NCBI RefSeq assembly: GCF_009707865.1
Contig: NZ_WMBA01000040.1
Span: 1-64,000 of the forward strand
Direction of reading: 5' to 3'
DNA length: 64,000 bases
Source: Amycolatopsis pithecellobii
GTDB lineage: Bacteria; Actinomycetota; Actinomycetes; Mycobacteriales; Pseudonocardiaceae
The notes under the pieces are model-generated. The model saw nothing but the letters and a program-made list of their open reading frames with translations, had not been told where the DNA came from and made no database searches. Positions within the stretch are counted from its first letter, which is position 1. Each line of letters begins with the position of its first letter. This document shows, piece after piece, positions 1-9,261 of this stretch. Both the position numbers and the translations under genes were made by a program.

Positions 1-2
1 GG

Positions 3-719
3 AGCGAGAGTGGTGGCGCGGTGGACACCGGGGCTGGGCTTGGCGCGGCGGCGCGGGGCAGCAGTGAGACTGGCGCCGCGGCTGGTCGTGGGGCCCTAGC
101 GCATGGCGGCGGGGCTGACACCACGGCTGGCGATGGCGCGGTGAGGCACGCTGGGCGTGGCATCGCACCTGGGGACGAAACGCTTACGCACCCCGGAGAG
201 TCGGGCACCGCGACCGGGCGTGGTGGCCGGACAGCTGACCAGGACAGCCGGCGAGATGAGCTCGGCGAGGCGAAGTCCGGGCCGGAAGCGGACGGCGACG
301 ATCAGGGGAGCAACACCGAGCCGACGACTCGCGCTGCCGCGGGTGGCAATTCGCTTGCGGTCAACGATCCTTGGCTGCCACGGCTGAAACTCCCGCCGTC
401 GCTGGAGCCGTTCGAGGAGTACACCGACCAGGCGCTGGCGTCGGCGTCCGCGACGCCGTTCACCAGTAAGCCGGTCATTGAGGACGGTGACCTCGGTGAG
501 CCGTTCCGCAGCGAGTACCCCGACGACCTTCCTCCCGACGCCGGGTTGGCCGATCTCCTCGCGCGTGCACTCGCGGAGCACCAAGCCGGCACGTCCAGCG
601 CAGCCGCCCTGGTGAAGCGGCTCGGCAGCAACTCCACCGACGACCGCCGCACTGTCAACGGGCATGGACGCAACGGGGAGCCACCGGCGAACGGGCGGCA
701 CCGTGGTGGTGACCACTGA
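3..719 (+). CDS. C-terminal part of an unidentified low-complexity protein
   Basis: The frame is already open at the window edge, so this is the tail of a longer gene whose start lies upstream. The first ~100 visible residues are Gly/Ala/Thr-rich and probably disordered. A more ordered stretch follows (around PWLPRLKLPPSLEPFEEYTD, then PPDAGLADLLARALAEH and SSAAALVKRLGS), and the protein ends in a Gly/Arg/His-rich tail. No catalytic motif is visible. Tails of this kind occur on large actinobacterial sensor kinases and other regulatory proteins, but nothing here proves that. It reads the same way as gdh, about 220 bp upstream of it. Confidence 0.5.
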   Translation, partial: SESGGAVDTGAGLGAAARGSSETGAAAGRGALAHGGGADTTAGDGAVRHAGRGIAPGDETLTHPGESGTATGRGGRTADQDSRRDELGEAKSGPEADGDDQGSNTEPTTRAAAGGNSLAVNDPWLPRLKLPPSLEPFEEYTDQALASASATPFTSKPVIEDGDLGEPFRSEYPDDLPPDAGLADLLARALAEHQAGTSSAAALVKRLGSNSTDDRRTVNGHGRNGEPPANGRHRGGDH

Positions 720-936
720 CTCCGCGGAGGTACTGCTGGGCGCAGTCGAGCAGCCCAACAGAACCCAGTACCGATCTCCGCCGGGAGGGACCGCCGCGAC
801 CATGCGGAAGTTCGTGAGGGTTAGCACCTGTGCGGGCCACGATGTGTGCCCGTACGGGAATGTCCCCCGAAACACCGCACTATGGTGGGTCTGTTCGGCG
901 TGATCGCGTGATCAAGGCTCAGTGGAGTTGCTTGAA

Positions 937-3900
937 ATGAGCTCGACCAGTGTTTCGTCCCGTCCCGGCACCGGCGCCGCGCGGGAAGATCTTCAACGGC
1001 GGCCTGCCAGCCCGGAGCAGATCCGGGACGAACTGATCGAGGCCGCCGCCGCCAACGCACCCGACATCGCCGAGCTCATCCGCCTCTACTACCGCCACCT
1101 GCCTGCCGAGGAAGTCGTCGGCGACGACCCCGTCGACCTCGTCGGCGCCGTGCGCTCCCACAGCCAGTTCGCCGCCCAGCGCATACCCGGCCGCCCGGGC
1201 GTGCGCCTGCTCAACCCCACCACCACCGAGGACGGCTGGACCCGCGAAGCCACCGTCGTCCAGATCGTCACCGACGACATGCCGTACCTGGTCGACTCGG
1301 TCACCGCCAAGCTCGCCCGTGACGGCAGCCAAGTGCACCGCCTGGTCCACCCCATCGTCGTCGTCAGTCGCGACCTCACCGGCAAGCTGCTCGACATCCA
1401 CCCGGACGCCGACGTCGCCGAGCCACCCGAAGGCGCGGCCGCCGAGTCGTGGATGTACGTCGAGATCGATTTGATCACCGACCCGAACCGGGCCCGCGAA
1501 CTCGAAACCCACCTCACATCCGTCCTCGGCGACGTCCGCGAGGTCGTCGAGGACACCGACAAGATGGTGCGCGCCGCACGGGACGTCGCCACCGAGGTGA
1601 GCGAAAAAACCAGCGGCGAACTCCTCGAATGGCTTGCCTCGGGACACTTCACGTTCCTCGGCTACCGCTACTACCAGTTGGCCGAAGGCGAACCGGGTGA
1701 CGACGGCCCCGCCCTGCGCCCGTCACTCGCGTCCGGCCTCGGGGTGCTCAGGCACGACAACCTCGCCGCCCGCAGCCTCACCAAAGGCCCGGACGCCACG
1801 TTCGACACCCGCGAGCCCCAGCCACTCGTGCTGACCCAGGCCAGCGCCCCCTCGACGGTGCACCGCCCGGTGTACCCGTACTACGTCGGCGTCCGCACGT
1901 TCGACGAGCACGGCACGGTCACCGGGGAGCACCGCTTCCTCGGCATGTTCACCACCAGCGCGCTGCACGAAGACGTCCTGGACATCCCGGTCGTCGCGCA
2001 AAAGGTGCGTGAGGTCATCCACCGCGCCGGTTACCCCATGGAATCGTTCTCCGGCCAGCGGATGCTCGAAGTCCTGCAGAACTGGCCGCGCGCCGACCTG
2101 TTCTCCGCCGACTCCGATTCGCTGTACTCCACCGCCATCGGGGCCATCACGCTGTCGGACCGCCGTCGCCTGCGCCTGTTCCTGCGCCGCGACCCCTACG
2201 GCCGCTTCTACTCGTGCCTGGTGTTCCTGCCGCGCGACCGGTACACCACCCGCTCCCGCCTGGCGATGCAGGAGGTGCTGCTCGCCGAACTCGAAGGCAC
2301 CCACCTGGAGTACGCCACCCGCGTCGGCGAGACCGCGCTCGCGCAGATCCACTTCACCGTGCACACCGCACCGGGCAGCAGCCTCGAACCGGACACCCTG
2401 CGCATCCAGGAACACCTCAACTCCGTCGTCCGCAGCTGGGACGACCGGATGGTCGACGCGATCCTCGCGGAACGGCGCGAGTCCGGCCGCGGCGCCGGTT
2501 CGCTCGGCGAGGAGTCCGCGACCGAACTGGGCCAGCGCTACGCGAACGTGTTTCCCGAGGCGTACAAGGAAGACTTCTCCGCCGTCGAAGCCCTCGCGGA
2601 CCTGCGGAGCCTGGAAGGCCTGCGCAGCGAGCAGGACCTGACGATGTCTTTCTACGTGCCGGCGCACGCCGAGCCGGGGGAGCGACGCTTCAAGCTCTAT
2701 CTCCTCGGCGAGGGTGTCACGCTCACCGCGGTGCTGCCGGTGTTGCAGCGGATGGGCGTGGAGGTCGTCGACGAGCTGCCGTACGAGCTGCGCCGCGAAG
2801 ACGGAACCCGTTGGTGGATCTACGATTTCGGGCTCCGGATCAGTCAGCGTTTCCTCGACGAGCTGACCGGGGAAGCGGAGCGGGACCTGCGCGTGCGGTT
2901 CCAGGATGCGTTCGCCGCTGCGTGGCGCGGTGACTGCGAGGTCGACGGCTACAACTCGCTCGTGCTGCGTGCCGGGCTGACCTGGCGACAGGCGTCGGTG
3001 CTGCGCGCGTACGCGCGGTACCTGCGCCAGGCCCGCACGCCGTACTCGCAGGAGTACATCGAGTCCGCCGTGCTGGCGCACACCGACATCGCTACCAAGC
3101 TGGTAGAGCTGTTCGAGCACCGGTTCGACCTGGCCACCGATCCGGAGACCGACACGCAGGCGGACGCGCTCGTGGGCGAGATCACCGAGATGATCGACGA
3201 GGTGACGAGCCTCGACGAGGACCGGATCCTGCGCCGCCTGCTCGCCGTCATCTCCGCGACGCTGCGCACGAACTACCGGGTCACCGACACCGACGGCAAC
3301 CTGCGCCCGTTCCTGTCGTTCAAACTCGATCCGCGCACCGTGCCGGATCTGCCGGAGCCGCGGCCGAGGTTCGAGATCTTCGTGTACTCGCCGCGGGTGG
3401 AGGGTGTGCACCTGCGGTTCGGTGCGGTCGCGCGTGGCGGGTTGCGCTGGTCCGACCGTCGTGAGGATTTCCGCACGGAGATCCTGGGCTTGGTGAAGGC
3501 GCAGGCGGTGAAGAACGCCGTGATCGTGCCGGTCGGGGCGAAGGGCGGGTTCGTGGTCAAGCGCCCGCCGGCGCTGACCGGTGATCCGTCGGTCGATCGC
3601 GACGCGCAGCTGACCGAGGGCATCGCCTGCTACCGGATGTTCATCTCGGGGCTGCTGGATCTGACCGACAACCGGCTGGAGGGCCGCACCGCTCCGGCGA
3701 AGGACGTGGTCCGGTATGACCCCGACGACACGTATCTGGTCGTCGCGGCCGACAAGGGCACTGCGACGTTCTCCGACATCGCCAACGAGGTCTCCGCGAA
3801 CTACGAGTTCTGGCTCGGGGACGCGTTCGCTTCCGGTGGTTCTGTCGGCTATGACCACAAGGCCATGGGGATCACCGCGCGTGGCGCGTGGGAAAGCGTC

Positions 3901-5871
3901 AAGCGGCACTTCCGTGAGCTCGGCTTGGACACCCAGCGCGAGGACTTCACGGTCGTCGGCATCGGTGACATGGCCGGGGACGTGTTCGGCAACGGGATGC
4001 TGCTGTCCGAGCACATCCGGCTCGTCGCCGCGTTCAACCATCTGCACGTCTTCCTCGACCCTGACCCCGACGCCGCGGCCTCCTTCGCCGAGCGCAAGCG
4101 TTTGTTCGCCTTGCCGCGTTCGTCGTGGGAGGACTACGACCGTTCGAAGATCAGCGAGGGCGGCGGCATCTATTCGCGCAATGCCAAGACGATCCCGGTG
4201 TCGCCGCAGGCCCGGCGCGCGCTCGGGCTCGGCGAGGACATCACGCACCTGTCACCGGCCGAGCTGATCAAGGCGATCCTGCTCGCTCCGGTGGACCTGC
4301 TGTGGAACGGCGGGATCGGTACCTACGTCAAGGCCGGCGGGGAAACGCACGCCGACGCGGGCGACAAGGCCAACGACGCGGTGCGTGTCAACGGCGGCGA
4401 TCTGCGGGTCAAGGTCGTCGGCGAGGGCGGCAACCTCGGGCTCACCCAGCTCGGCCGGATCGAATTCGCCCGTGCGGGCGGCAAGATCAACACCGATGCG
4501 CTGGACAACTCCGCCGGGGTGGACTGCTCCGACCACGAGGTCAACATCAAGATCTTCCTCGACCATCTGGTCACGACGGGGGAGCTCGACCGCGAGCAGC
4601 GCAACGAACTGCTGCACGAGATGACCGACGAGGTCGGTGAGCTGGTGCTCGCGGACAACTACCACCAGAACGCCGTGCTGGGCGTCGCCCGTGCGCACGC
4701 GTCCGCGATGCTGGGCGTGCATGAGCGGCAGATCGCCGCGCTGGAGTCCTCGGGTGCGCTGGACCGCAAGCTGGAGGCGCTGCCGAGCGAGGCGGAGTTC
4801 CGGGCGCGGCAGAAGGCCGGTCACGGCCTGACGTCGCCGGAACTGGCGACGTTGCTCGCGCATGTGAAGCTCGACTTGAAGGACGAGCTGCTCGCGAGCG
4901 ACCTGCCCGACGGGGAGGCATTCGCGCATCGCCTGCCCGAGTACTTCCCGAAGGCATTGCGGGAGCGCTACGGCGCGGTGGTCGACGAGCATCCGCTGCG
5001 CCGCCAGATCATTTCCACGATGCTGGTCAACGAGGTCGTCGACGGGGCCGGGCTCTCCTACGCCTACCGGCTGGCCGAGGAGATGAACGCGACCGCGACC
5101 GACGCCGTGCGCGCGTACACCATCGTCACCCGCGTGTTCGGGCTCGACACGTTGTGGCGGGACATCCACGCGCTCGAAAATCAGGTCTCCACGGACATCA
5201 CCGACGCGATGATGCTCGAATCGCGCCGCCTGCTGGACCGGGCCGCGCGCTGGTTCCTGGCCAACCGGCCGCAGCCGCTGGCGGTCGGCGCGGAGATCAG
5301 CCGGTTCGGCGATGCGGTCGCGCAGCTCGCGCCGAAGGTCGGCGAGTTGCTGCGTGGCCGCGAAGCCGAGGCGGTCGAGGCGCGCACGGACCGGTTCTGC
5401 GGCGAGGGTTGCCCGCGTCAGCTGGCCCATCAGGTCACGCTGCTGCTGGACGCCTACGGTCTGCTGGACGTCATCGAGGTCACCGAGCTCGCCGAGCGGG
5501 AGGCCAGGGTCGCCACCGAGCGCAGCCCGCAGGAGACCGCCGAGCTGTACTACGCGCTGTCCTCGCACCTGAGCGTCGACCGGCTGCTGACCTCCATCAG
5601 CGCGCTTGAACGCGGTAACCGCTGGCATGCGCTCGCCCGGCTTTCGCTGCGTGACGACGTGTACTCGTCGCTGCGGGCGATCACCCTGGATGCCTTGCGC
5701 CACAGCGATCCTGAGGACTCCGCCGACGAGAAGATCGCGCAATGGGAGAAGGCGAACGCCTCGCGCCTGGCGCGGGCGAGGGTCACCCTCGACGAGATCG
5801 GCCAGTCGGGCAGGCTGGACCTGGCGACCCTGTCGGTCGCCGCACGGCAGCTCAGGAGCACGGTGAGGTAA
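937..5871 (+). CDS. gdh: NAD-specific glutamate dehydrogenase, large (L180) type
   Basis: Converts glutamate to 2-oxoglutarate and ammonia with NAD, as a very large cytoplasmic subunit. The ATG start gives 1644 residues, close to the family's ~1600; a GTG 15 nt upstream is in frame, but GGAG lies 9 nt before the ATG. The N-terminal half is the regulatory (ACT-like) region. The catalytic core lies in the second half: GGLRWSDRREDFRTE and PVGAKGGFV near residues 830-880 (substrate-binding lysine region), VVGIGDMAGDVFGNGM near 1010 and VVGEGGNLGLTQLGRIEFA near 1160 (NAD-binding and closing segments). The next two genes follow with a 4-nt gap and an overlap, as in Rv2476c-Rv2474c, so the three are probably one transcript. 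The ~215 bp upstream should hold its promoter. Confidence 0.96.
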   Translation: MSSTSVSSRPGTGAAREDLQRRPASPEQIRDELIEAAAANAPDIAELIRLYYRHLPAEEVVGDDPVDLVGAVRSHSQFAAQRIPGRPGVRLLNPTTTEDGWTREATVVQIVTDDMPYLVDSVTAKLARDGSQVHRLVHPIVVVSRDLTGKLLDIHPDADVAEPPEGAAAESWMYVEIDLITDPNRARELETHLTSVLGDVREVVEDTDKMVRAARDVATEVSEKTSGELLEWLASGHFTFLGYRYYQLAEGEPGDDGPALRPSLASGLGVLRHDNLAARSLTKGPDATFDTREPQPLVLTQASAPSTVHRPVYPYYVGVRTFDEHGTVTGEHRFLGMFTTSALHEDVLDIPVVAQKVREVIHRAGYPMESFSGQRMLEVLQNWPRADLFSADSDSLYSTAIGAITLSDRRRLRLFLRRDPYGRFYSCLVFLPRDRYTTRSRLAMQEVLLAELEGTHLEYATRVGETALAQIHFTVHTAPGSSLEPDTLRIQEHLNSVVRSWDDRMVDAILAERRESGRGAGSLGEESATELGQRYANVFPEAYKEDFSAVEALADLRSLEGLRSEQDLTMSFYVPAHAEPGERRFKLYLLGEGVTLTAVLPVLQRMGVEVVDELPYELRREDGTRWWIYDFGLRISQRFLDELTGEAERDLRVRFQDAFAAAWRGDCEVDGYNSLVLRAGLTWRQASVLRAYARYLRQARTPYSQEYIESAVLAHTDIATKLVELFEHRFDLATDPETDTQADALVGEITEMIDEVTSLDEDRILRRLLAVISATLRTNYRVTDTDGNLRPFLSFKLDPRTVPDLPEPRPRFEIFVYSPRVEGVHLRFGAVARGGLRWSDRREDFRTEILGLVKAQAVKNAVIVPVGAKGGFVVKRPPALTGDPSVDRDAQLTEGIACYRMFISGLLDLTDNRLEGRTAPAKDVVRYDPDDTYLVVAADKGTATFSDIANEVSANYEFWLGDAFASGGSVGYDHKAMGITARGAWESVKRHFRELGLDTQREDFTVVGIGDMAGDVFGNGMLLSEHIRLVAAFNHLHVFLDPDPDAAASFAERKRLFALPRSSWEDYDRSKISEGGGIYSRNAKTIPVSPQARRALGLGEDITHLSPAELIKAILLAPVDLLWNGGIGTYVKAGGETHADAGDKANDAVRVNGGDLRVKVVGEGGNLGLTQLGRIEFARAGGKINTDALDNSAGVDCSDHEVNIKIFLDHLVTTGELDREQRNELLHEMTDEVGELVLADNYHQNAVLGVARAHASAMLGVHERQIAALESSGALDRKLEALPSEAEFRARQKAGHGLTSPELATLLAHVKLDLKDELLASDLPDGEAFAHRLPEYFPKALRERYGAVVDEHPLRRQIISTMLVNEVVDGAGLSYAYRLAEEMNATATDAVRAYTIVTRVFGLDTLWRDIHALENQVSTDITDAMMLESRRLLDRAARWFLANRPQPLAVGAEISRFGDAVAQLAPKVGELLRGREAEAVEARTDRFCGEGCPRQLAHQVTLLLDAYGLLDVIEVTELAEREARVATERSPQETAELYYALSSHLSVDRLLTSISALERGNRWHALARLSLRDDVYSSLRAITLDALRHSDPEDSADEKIAQWEKANASRLARARVTLDEIGQSGRLDLATLSVAARQLRSTVR

Positions 5872-5875
5872 CGCG

Positions 5876-6292
5876 GTGTACGTCGCGATGGTCCGGCCTC
5901 GTTGGTCGGACATGGACTCCTTCGGGCACGTCAACCATGCGCGCATGGTGACGTTGCTCGAAGAGGCCCGCATTCCGCTGGTGTTCACCGATGCGGTCAA
6001 GGCCGGGCTCCCCGGGTTCGCGGCCGGGATGGTCGTCGTCAAGCTGTCCGTGCACTACCGGGCGCCGGTCGTGGTGAATTCGACGGATCTGCGGGTCGAG
6101 ATTTCCTTGCGGGACTTGAAGTTTGCCTCGATCACGCTCGACTACACGGTCTACAGTGGATCGTCTACAGAGGACACAATCGCCGCCGTCGCGGACACCG
6201 TGCTGGCACCCTACGACGTTTCGACCGGCCGGCCGCGGCGGTTCACCGACGAGGAGCGCGAGTTCCTGAAAGACAGGCTGGCCGATGACTGA
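5876..6292 (+). CDS. Acyl-CoA thioesterase, 4HBT hotdog fold (Rv2475c-like)
   Basis: A 138-residue hotdog-fold protein predicted to hydrolyse acyl-CoA thioesters in the cytoplasm. The signature is at the N-terminus: RWSDMDSFGHVNH, with the aspartate and GHVNH of the 4-hydroxybenzoyl-CoA thioesterase family. The GTG start sits 4 nt after the gdh stop, with GAGG inside the end of gdh serving as ribosome site; an in-frame ATG four codons later is the alternative. Length and position match mycobacterial Rv2475c. The acyl substrate cannot be read from the sequence. Confidence 0.88.
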   Translation: MYVAMVRPRWSDMDSFGHVNHARMVTLLEEARIPLVFTDAVKAGLPGFAAGMVVVKLSVHYRAPVVVNSTDLRVEISLRDLKFASITLDYTVYSGSSTEDTIAAVADTVLAPYDVSTGRPRRFTDEEREFLKDRLADD

Positions 6293-6944
6293 CAGCACCA
6301 AGGCACCGGCGACCGGGTTGCACATTCCCGACGGCGCGGACCGCGAGACGCTCAGTGCGTTCGTCGCCCGCGCGGTCCGGCTGGACGGGATGTGCGCGGT
6401 ACGGCTGCGCAACCGGGACGAGCAGGTCGTGGAGGCGTGGGTGGTGACGCCGTTCGAGGTGCTGGCCACCCGCGCCGTGCACGGGCAGGTCACCCCGCGC
6501 GATGTGACGGTGTCGGGCAACGAGCTGCTCGCCGCGCTGACCGTCGCGCCCGGCGAGCACATGGACCCGGGGCCGCCACGGGATCTGTTGTGGCATGCCG
6601 AACTGCCGGCGGGCGGGCAGTGGCGGCACGTGGACGATCTGCCGATCGGGGTCGTGGGGGAGCTGACCGAGCGAGGCGTGGCGCTCGCGCATGACCACGT
6701 CGGCCCGCACGGCACGCCGCCGGCGTCGCTGATGGACCAGACCGTGATCACCGTGACCGGCGGCGGACTCGAGGTCAAGATCCCGATGCGCTGCCTGTTC
6801 GCGTTGTCGGGTATGGGTTTTGCCGACTCGTCGATCTCCGGTGACCGGGTCCGGGTGACCGCGACGGGCTCCTGGCTGCGTCTGGACGCCCGTTACGGCG
6901 CGGTGCTGCGGCGACGGCAGGCCCTCCTGCCGCTGGTGTTCTGA
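6285..6944 (+). CDS. Conserved protein of unknown function (Rv2474c-like)
   Basis: A 219-residue soluble protein with no recognised catalytic motif. The ATG overlaps the end of the thioesterase gene by 8 nt, so translation is probably coupled. Size and place directly after gdh and the thioesterase match Rv2474c, supporting a conserved three-gene unit. The role is unknown; a part in amino-acid or acyl-CoA metabolism is only suggested by the neighbours. Confidence 0.75.
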   Translation: MTDSTKAPATGLHIPDGADRETLSAFVARAVRLDGMCAVRLRNRDEQVVEAWVVTPFEVLATRAVHGQVTPRDVTVSGNELLAALTVAPGEHMDPGPPRDLLWHAELPAGGQWRHVDDLPIGVVGELTERGVALAHDHVGPHGTPPASLMDQTVITVTGGGLEVKIPMRCLFALSGMGFADSSISGDRVRVTATGSWLRLDARYGAVLRRRQALLPLVF

Positions 6945-6952
6945 CGAGCGGG

Positions 6953-7342
6953 TCAGCCCCAGCTGTTCATCATGCTCTGCGCGGCCATTTCGAGGTACTG
7001 CCACAGTTGCCGGTCGAGTTCCGGTGGCAACTGCGCCTCGTCCACGGCCACACGCATCGCACGCAGCCACGCGTCGCGCTCGATCGGGCCGATCGTGAAC
7101 GGCGCGTGCCGCATCCGCAGCCGCGGGTGGCCGCGGCGCTGCGAGTAGGTCTGCGGGCCGCCCCAGTACTGCATCAGGAACAGCCGCAACCGCTCCTCGG
7201 CGGGGCCGAGATCCTCCTCGGGGTACAGCGGGCGCAGCACCTCGTCGGTCGCGACCTCGGCATAGAACCGGGCGACGATCTTGCGGAAGGTGGGCTCGCC
7301 GCCCACGGCGGCGTAGAAGGACTGCGCTTCTGGTTCGGACAC
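6953..7342 (-). CDS. glbO: Group II truncated hemoglobin (trHbO)
   Basis: A 129-residue truncated globin of the 2-on-2 fold, binding heme and O2/NO in the cytoplasm or at the membrane. By alignment with remembered M. tuberculosis GlbO, the distal tyrosines fall at Y27 and Y40, the proximal heme ligand at H79 (in RLRMRHAPF) and the invariant tryptophan at W92. The GTG start follows AGAAGG and gives the family length; extending upstream adds only unconserved residues. It lies 5 bp after the end of the mechanosensitive channel gene on the same strand, so the two are probably cotranscribed. It converges on the Rv2474c-like gene with 8 bp between. Confidence 0.93.
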   Translation of the reverse strand: MSEPEAQSFYAAVGGEPTFRKIVARFYAEVATDEVLRPLYPEEDLGPAEERLRLFLMQYWGGPQTYSQRRGHPRLRMRHAPFTIGPIERDAWLRAMRVAVDEAQLPPELDRQLWQYLEMAAQSMMNSWG

Positions 7343-7347
7343 GCCTT

Positions 7348-8328
7348 CTATTGTGCCGCCCCGGGCTGAGTGAGGAACCGGCCCATGGGTGGCTCGAACC
7401 CGGCCTCCTCGAGCCCGGAGATCACCTTGGCCCGCAGCGCGCGTTGCACCGACCACTGTTTGCCGGGCCGGACCTTGACCGTCAGCCGGATCGTGATGCC
7501 TTCCGGGGTGACGGTTTCCACACCCAGCACCTCCGGCGGTTCCAGTACGTCGGCGGACAGCGGTTCCGCGGACACCGCCCCGTTCGCGACGATGGTGAGC
7601 ACCTCGACCGCGCGGTCGATGTCGGCGGTGTAGTTGAGTGGCACGTCCACCACCGCGTTCGCGTGGCCCTGGCTGGAGTTACCGACCCGCAGCACCTCGC
7701 CGTTGCGCACGTACCAGACGGTGCCCTTCACATCGCGCAACGTGGTGATGCGCAAGCCGACCGACTCGACGGTGCCGCTGGCCGCGCCGATGTCGATCAC
7801 GTCACCGACGCCGTACTGGTCTTCGAGCATCATGAACATTCCGGACAGGAAGTCCTTGACGAGGTTCTGCGCGCCGAACCCGAGCGCGACGCCGACGATC
7901 CCGGCCGAGGCGATGATCGGCCCGAGGTTGATGCCCAGCTCGCCGAGTATCTGGATGAACGCGAGCCCGTAGACGATGAACGACGTCAGCGACTTGAGCA
8001 CCGAGCCGATCGTCTTGGCCCGCTGGCGGCGCCGCTCGATCACCACAGGGCCGAGCAGTTCCGGCGCGCGTTCCCGCAGCGGGCGCAGCAGCGCGGGCAT
8101 CCGCCGGCCATTGCCGCGCGGGATTTGCGTGACCCGGTCGATGAGCTTGCGTAACAGCAGCCGGATCAGGAAGGCGACGAGCAGGATCAGGATGATCTTG
8201 ATGGGCTTGGCCACGAGCCAGCCCGCCGACGCCGCCAGCCACTCGTTGTGCGTTACCTGATACACCTGGTAGCACCATGTGCCGGGGTCGGAAATACAGG
8301 TGGGCGTCTCGGTCAGCAGCGGGATCAC
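7348..8328 (-). CDS. MscS-family mechanosensitive ion channel
   Basis: A 326-residue membrane channel predicted to open on membrane tension during hypo-osmotic shock. There is a first hydrophobic helix near residues 42-62 ([17 protein letters not shown]), a second near 113-133 and the pore-lining third helix [17 protein letters not shown] near 138-155. The glycine/alanine-packed TM3 and the segment [16 protein letters not shown] are typical of MscS, followed by the beta domain and a soluble C-terminal vestibule. The GTG start has GGGAG about 11 nt upstream. glbO follows directly downstream. The divergent HNH nuclease gene shares the upstream region. Confidence 0.9.
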   Translation of the reverse strand: MIPLLTETPTCISDPGTWCYQVYQVTHNEWLAASAGWLVAKPIKIILILLVAFLIRLLLRKLIDRVTQIPRGNGRRMPALLRPLRERAPELLGPVVIERRRQRAKTIGSVLKSLTSFIVYGLAFIQILGELGINLGPIIASAGIVGVALGFGAQNLVKDFLSGMFMMLEDQYGVGDVIDIGAASGTVESVGLRITTLRDVKGTVWYVRNGEVLRVGNSSQGHANAVVDVPLNYTADIDRAVEVLTIVANGAVSAEPLSADVLEPPEVLGVETVTPEGITIRLTVKVRPGKQWSVQRALRAKVISGLEEAGFEPPMGRFLTQPGAAQ

Positions 8329-8365
8329 CGGGTTCTGCGCTCCCTTTCTCGCATCTTGTGCCCTT

Positions 8366-8377
8366 GTTCACGTGAAC
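8366..8377. promoter_or_regulatory. Perfect 12-bp palindrome between mscS-type gene and HNH gene
   Basis: GTTCACGTGAAC is a perfect palindrome in the divergent intergenic region, 38 bp before the channel gene start. The rest of the stretch up to the HNH gene contains a GGTC-N6-GACC repeat but no RNA gene that I can see. An operator for one or both genes is a guess; no regulator is linked to it. Confidence 0.3.
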
Positions 8378-8470
8378 GTCCGACGGATGTCACAGGACAC
8401 GTCTTCTAACACAGGTGCATTTCGGGTGTGATCTGTGGTCGACTATGACCGCACCGGTGGAGGTGGTCGA

Positions 8471-9199
8471 GTGCCAGACCGACAACCGAACCCTCCCGGC
8501 GCCGACGACCACAATCCCGTGGCCGGACCGGCGCCGGAGGTAGTTTTGTGTGCCTATCCGGGTGGGGCTGCCGCAAGTGGCCACCATGCCAGTGGGCCAC
8601 CTTCGCGAGGCGGCGCAGGACGTGGCTCCCGTCCGCCCGGACAGCGTAGAGGGCGGGATCCGGCGGTCGGCATGGCCCCCATGGGCTGGGGGCGACGGCG
8701 GGTGCTCTTGCTCAACGCCACCTATGAGCCGTTGACGGCGCTGCCACTGCGGCGGGCCGTGGTGCTCGTCATGTGCGGCAAAGCCGATGTGGTGCACGGA
8801 GATCCGGCCGGGCTGACCCTGCACGCGGCCACCGTGTCGTTGCCGGTGCCCTCGGTGATCCGCCTCTCCACCTATGTCCGGGTGCCCTACCGCGCGCAGG
8901 TGCCGCTCACCCGCGCCGGTTTGATGCACCGCGACCGGTACCGCTGCGCCTACTGCGGGGCCAGGGCCGACACGATCGACCACGTCATCCCGCGCAGCCG
9001 CGGTGGGCAGCACAGCTGGCAGAACTGCGTGGCCTGCTGCGCGAAATGCAATCACCGCAAGGCCGATCTGCTGTTGTCGGAACTGGGCTGGCATCTGCGA
9101 GTGGTGCCGACGGCACCGCACGGCCCGCATTGGCGGCTGCTCGTCCACAGCGGCGAGGCCGACCCCCTGTGGCGACCGTATCTGGGTGTCGCCGCCTGA
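8471..9199 (+). CDS. HNH endonuclease (Rv2469c-like)
   Basis: Predicted metal-dependent DNA nuclease of the HNH/McrA type. The C-terminal half holds the zinc-supported HNH site: CAYCGARADTIDHVIPRSRG, then WQNCVACCAKCNHRKADLL, giving two CxxC-type knuckles plus the DH...N...H catalytic set. The conserved body begins at RRVLLLNATYEPLTALPL. The GTG chosen has a perfect GGAGG seven bases upstream, but the ~67 residues it adds are low in complexity and have weak GC3 bias; an ATG at 8672 (175 residues) is a serious alternative. Position next to the ctaJ and pepN genes matches Rv2469c. It is a chromosomal household HNH protein, not a restriction-system part as far as can be seen. Confidence 0.85.
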   Translation: MPDRQPNPPGADDHNPVAGPAPEVVLCAYPGGAAASGHHASGPPSRGGAGRGSRPPGQRRGRDPAVGMAPMGWGRRRVLLLNATYEPLTALPLRRAVVLVMCGKADVVHGDPAGLTLHAATVSLPVPSVIRLSTYVRVPYRAQVPLTRAGLMHRDRYRCAYCGARADTIDHVIPRSRGGQHSWQNCVACCAKCNHRKADLLLSELGWHLRVVPTAPHGPHWRLLVHSGEADPLWRPYLGVAA

Positions 9200-9209
9200 G
9201 AACACGGTG

Positions 9210-9237
9210 CCCCGGCCGTTTTCGCGGACGGCCGGGG
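9210..9237. terminator. Hairpin terminator after HNH gene
   Basis: A perfect 10-bp GC-rich stem (CCCCGGCCGT and its complement) around an 8-nt loop begins 10 bp after the HNH stop codon and 25 bp before the end of the convergent repeat-protein gene. It could stop transcription from both sides. There is no long U tract, as is usual in actinobacteria. Confidence 0.6.
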
Positions 9238-9261
9238 TGATTCTGGTGCCCGGAATCCGGT

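Noticed and set aside
1723-4248. An 841-codon open frame antisense to gdh
   Set aside because: A shadow of the GC-rich codon pattern of gdh: no ribosome site, no family resemblance, and an Arg/Val-rich product typical of antisense frames. A similar 811-codon frame antisense to pepN (10974-13409) was dropped for the same reason.
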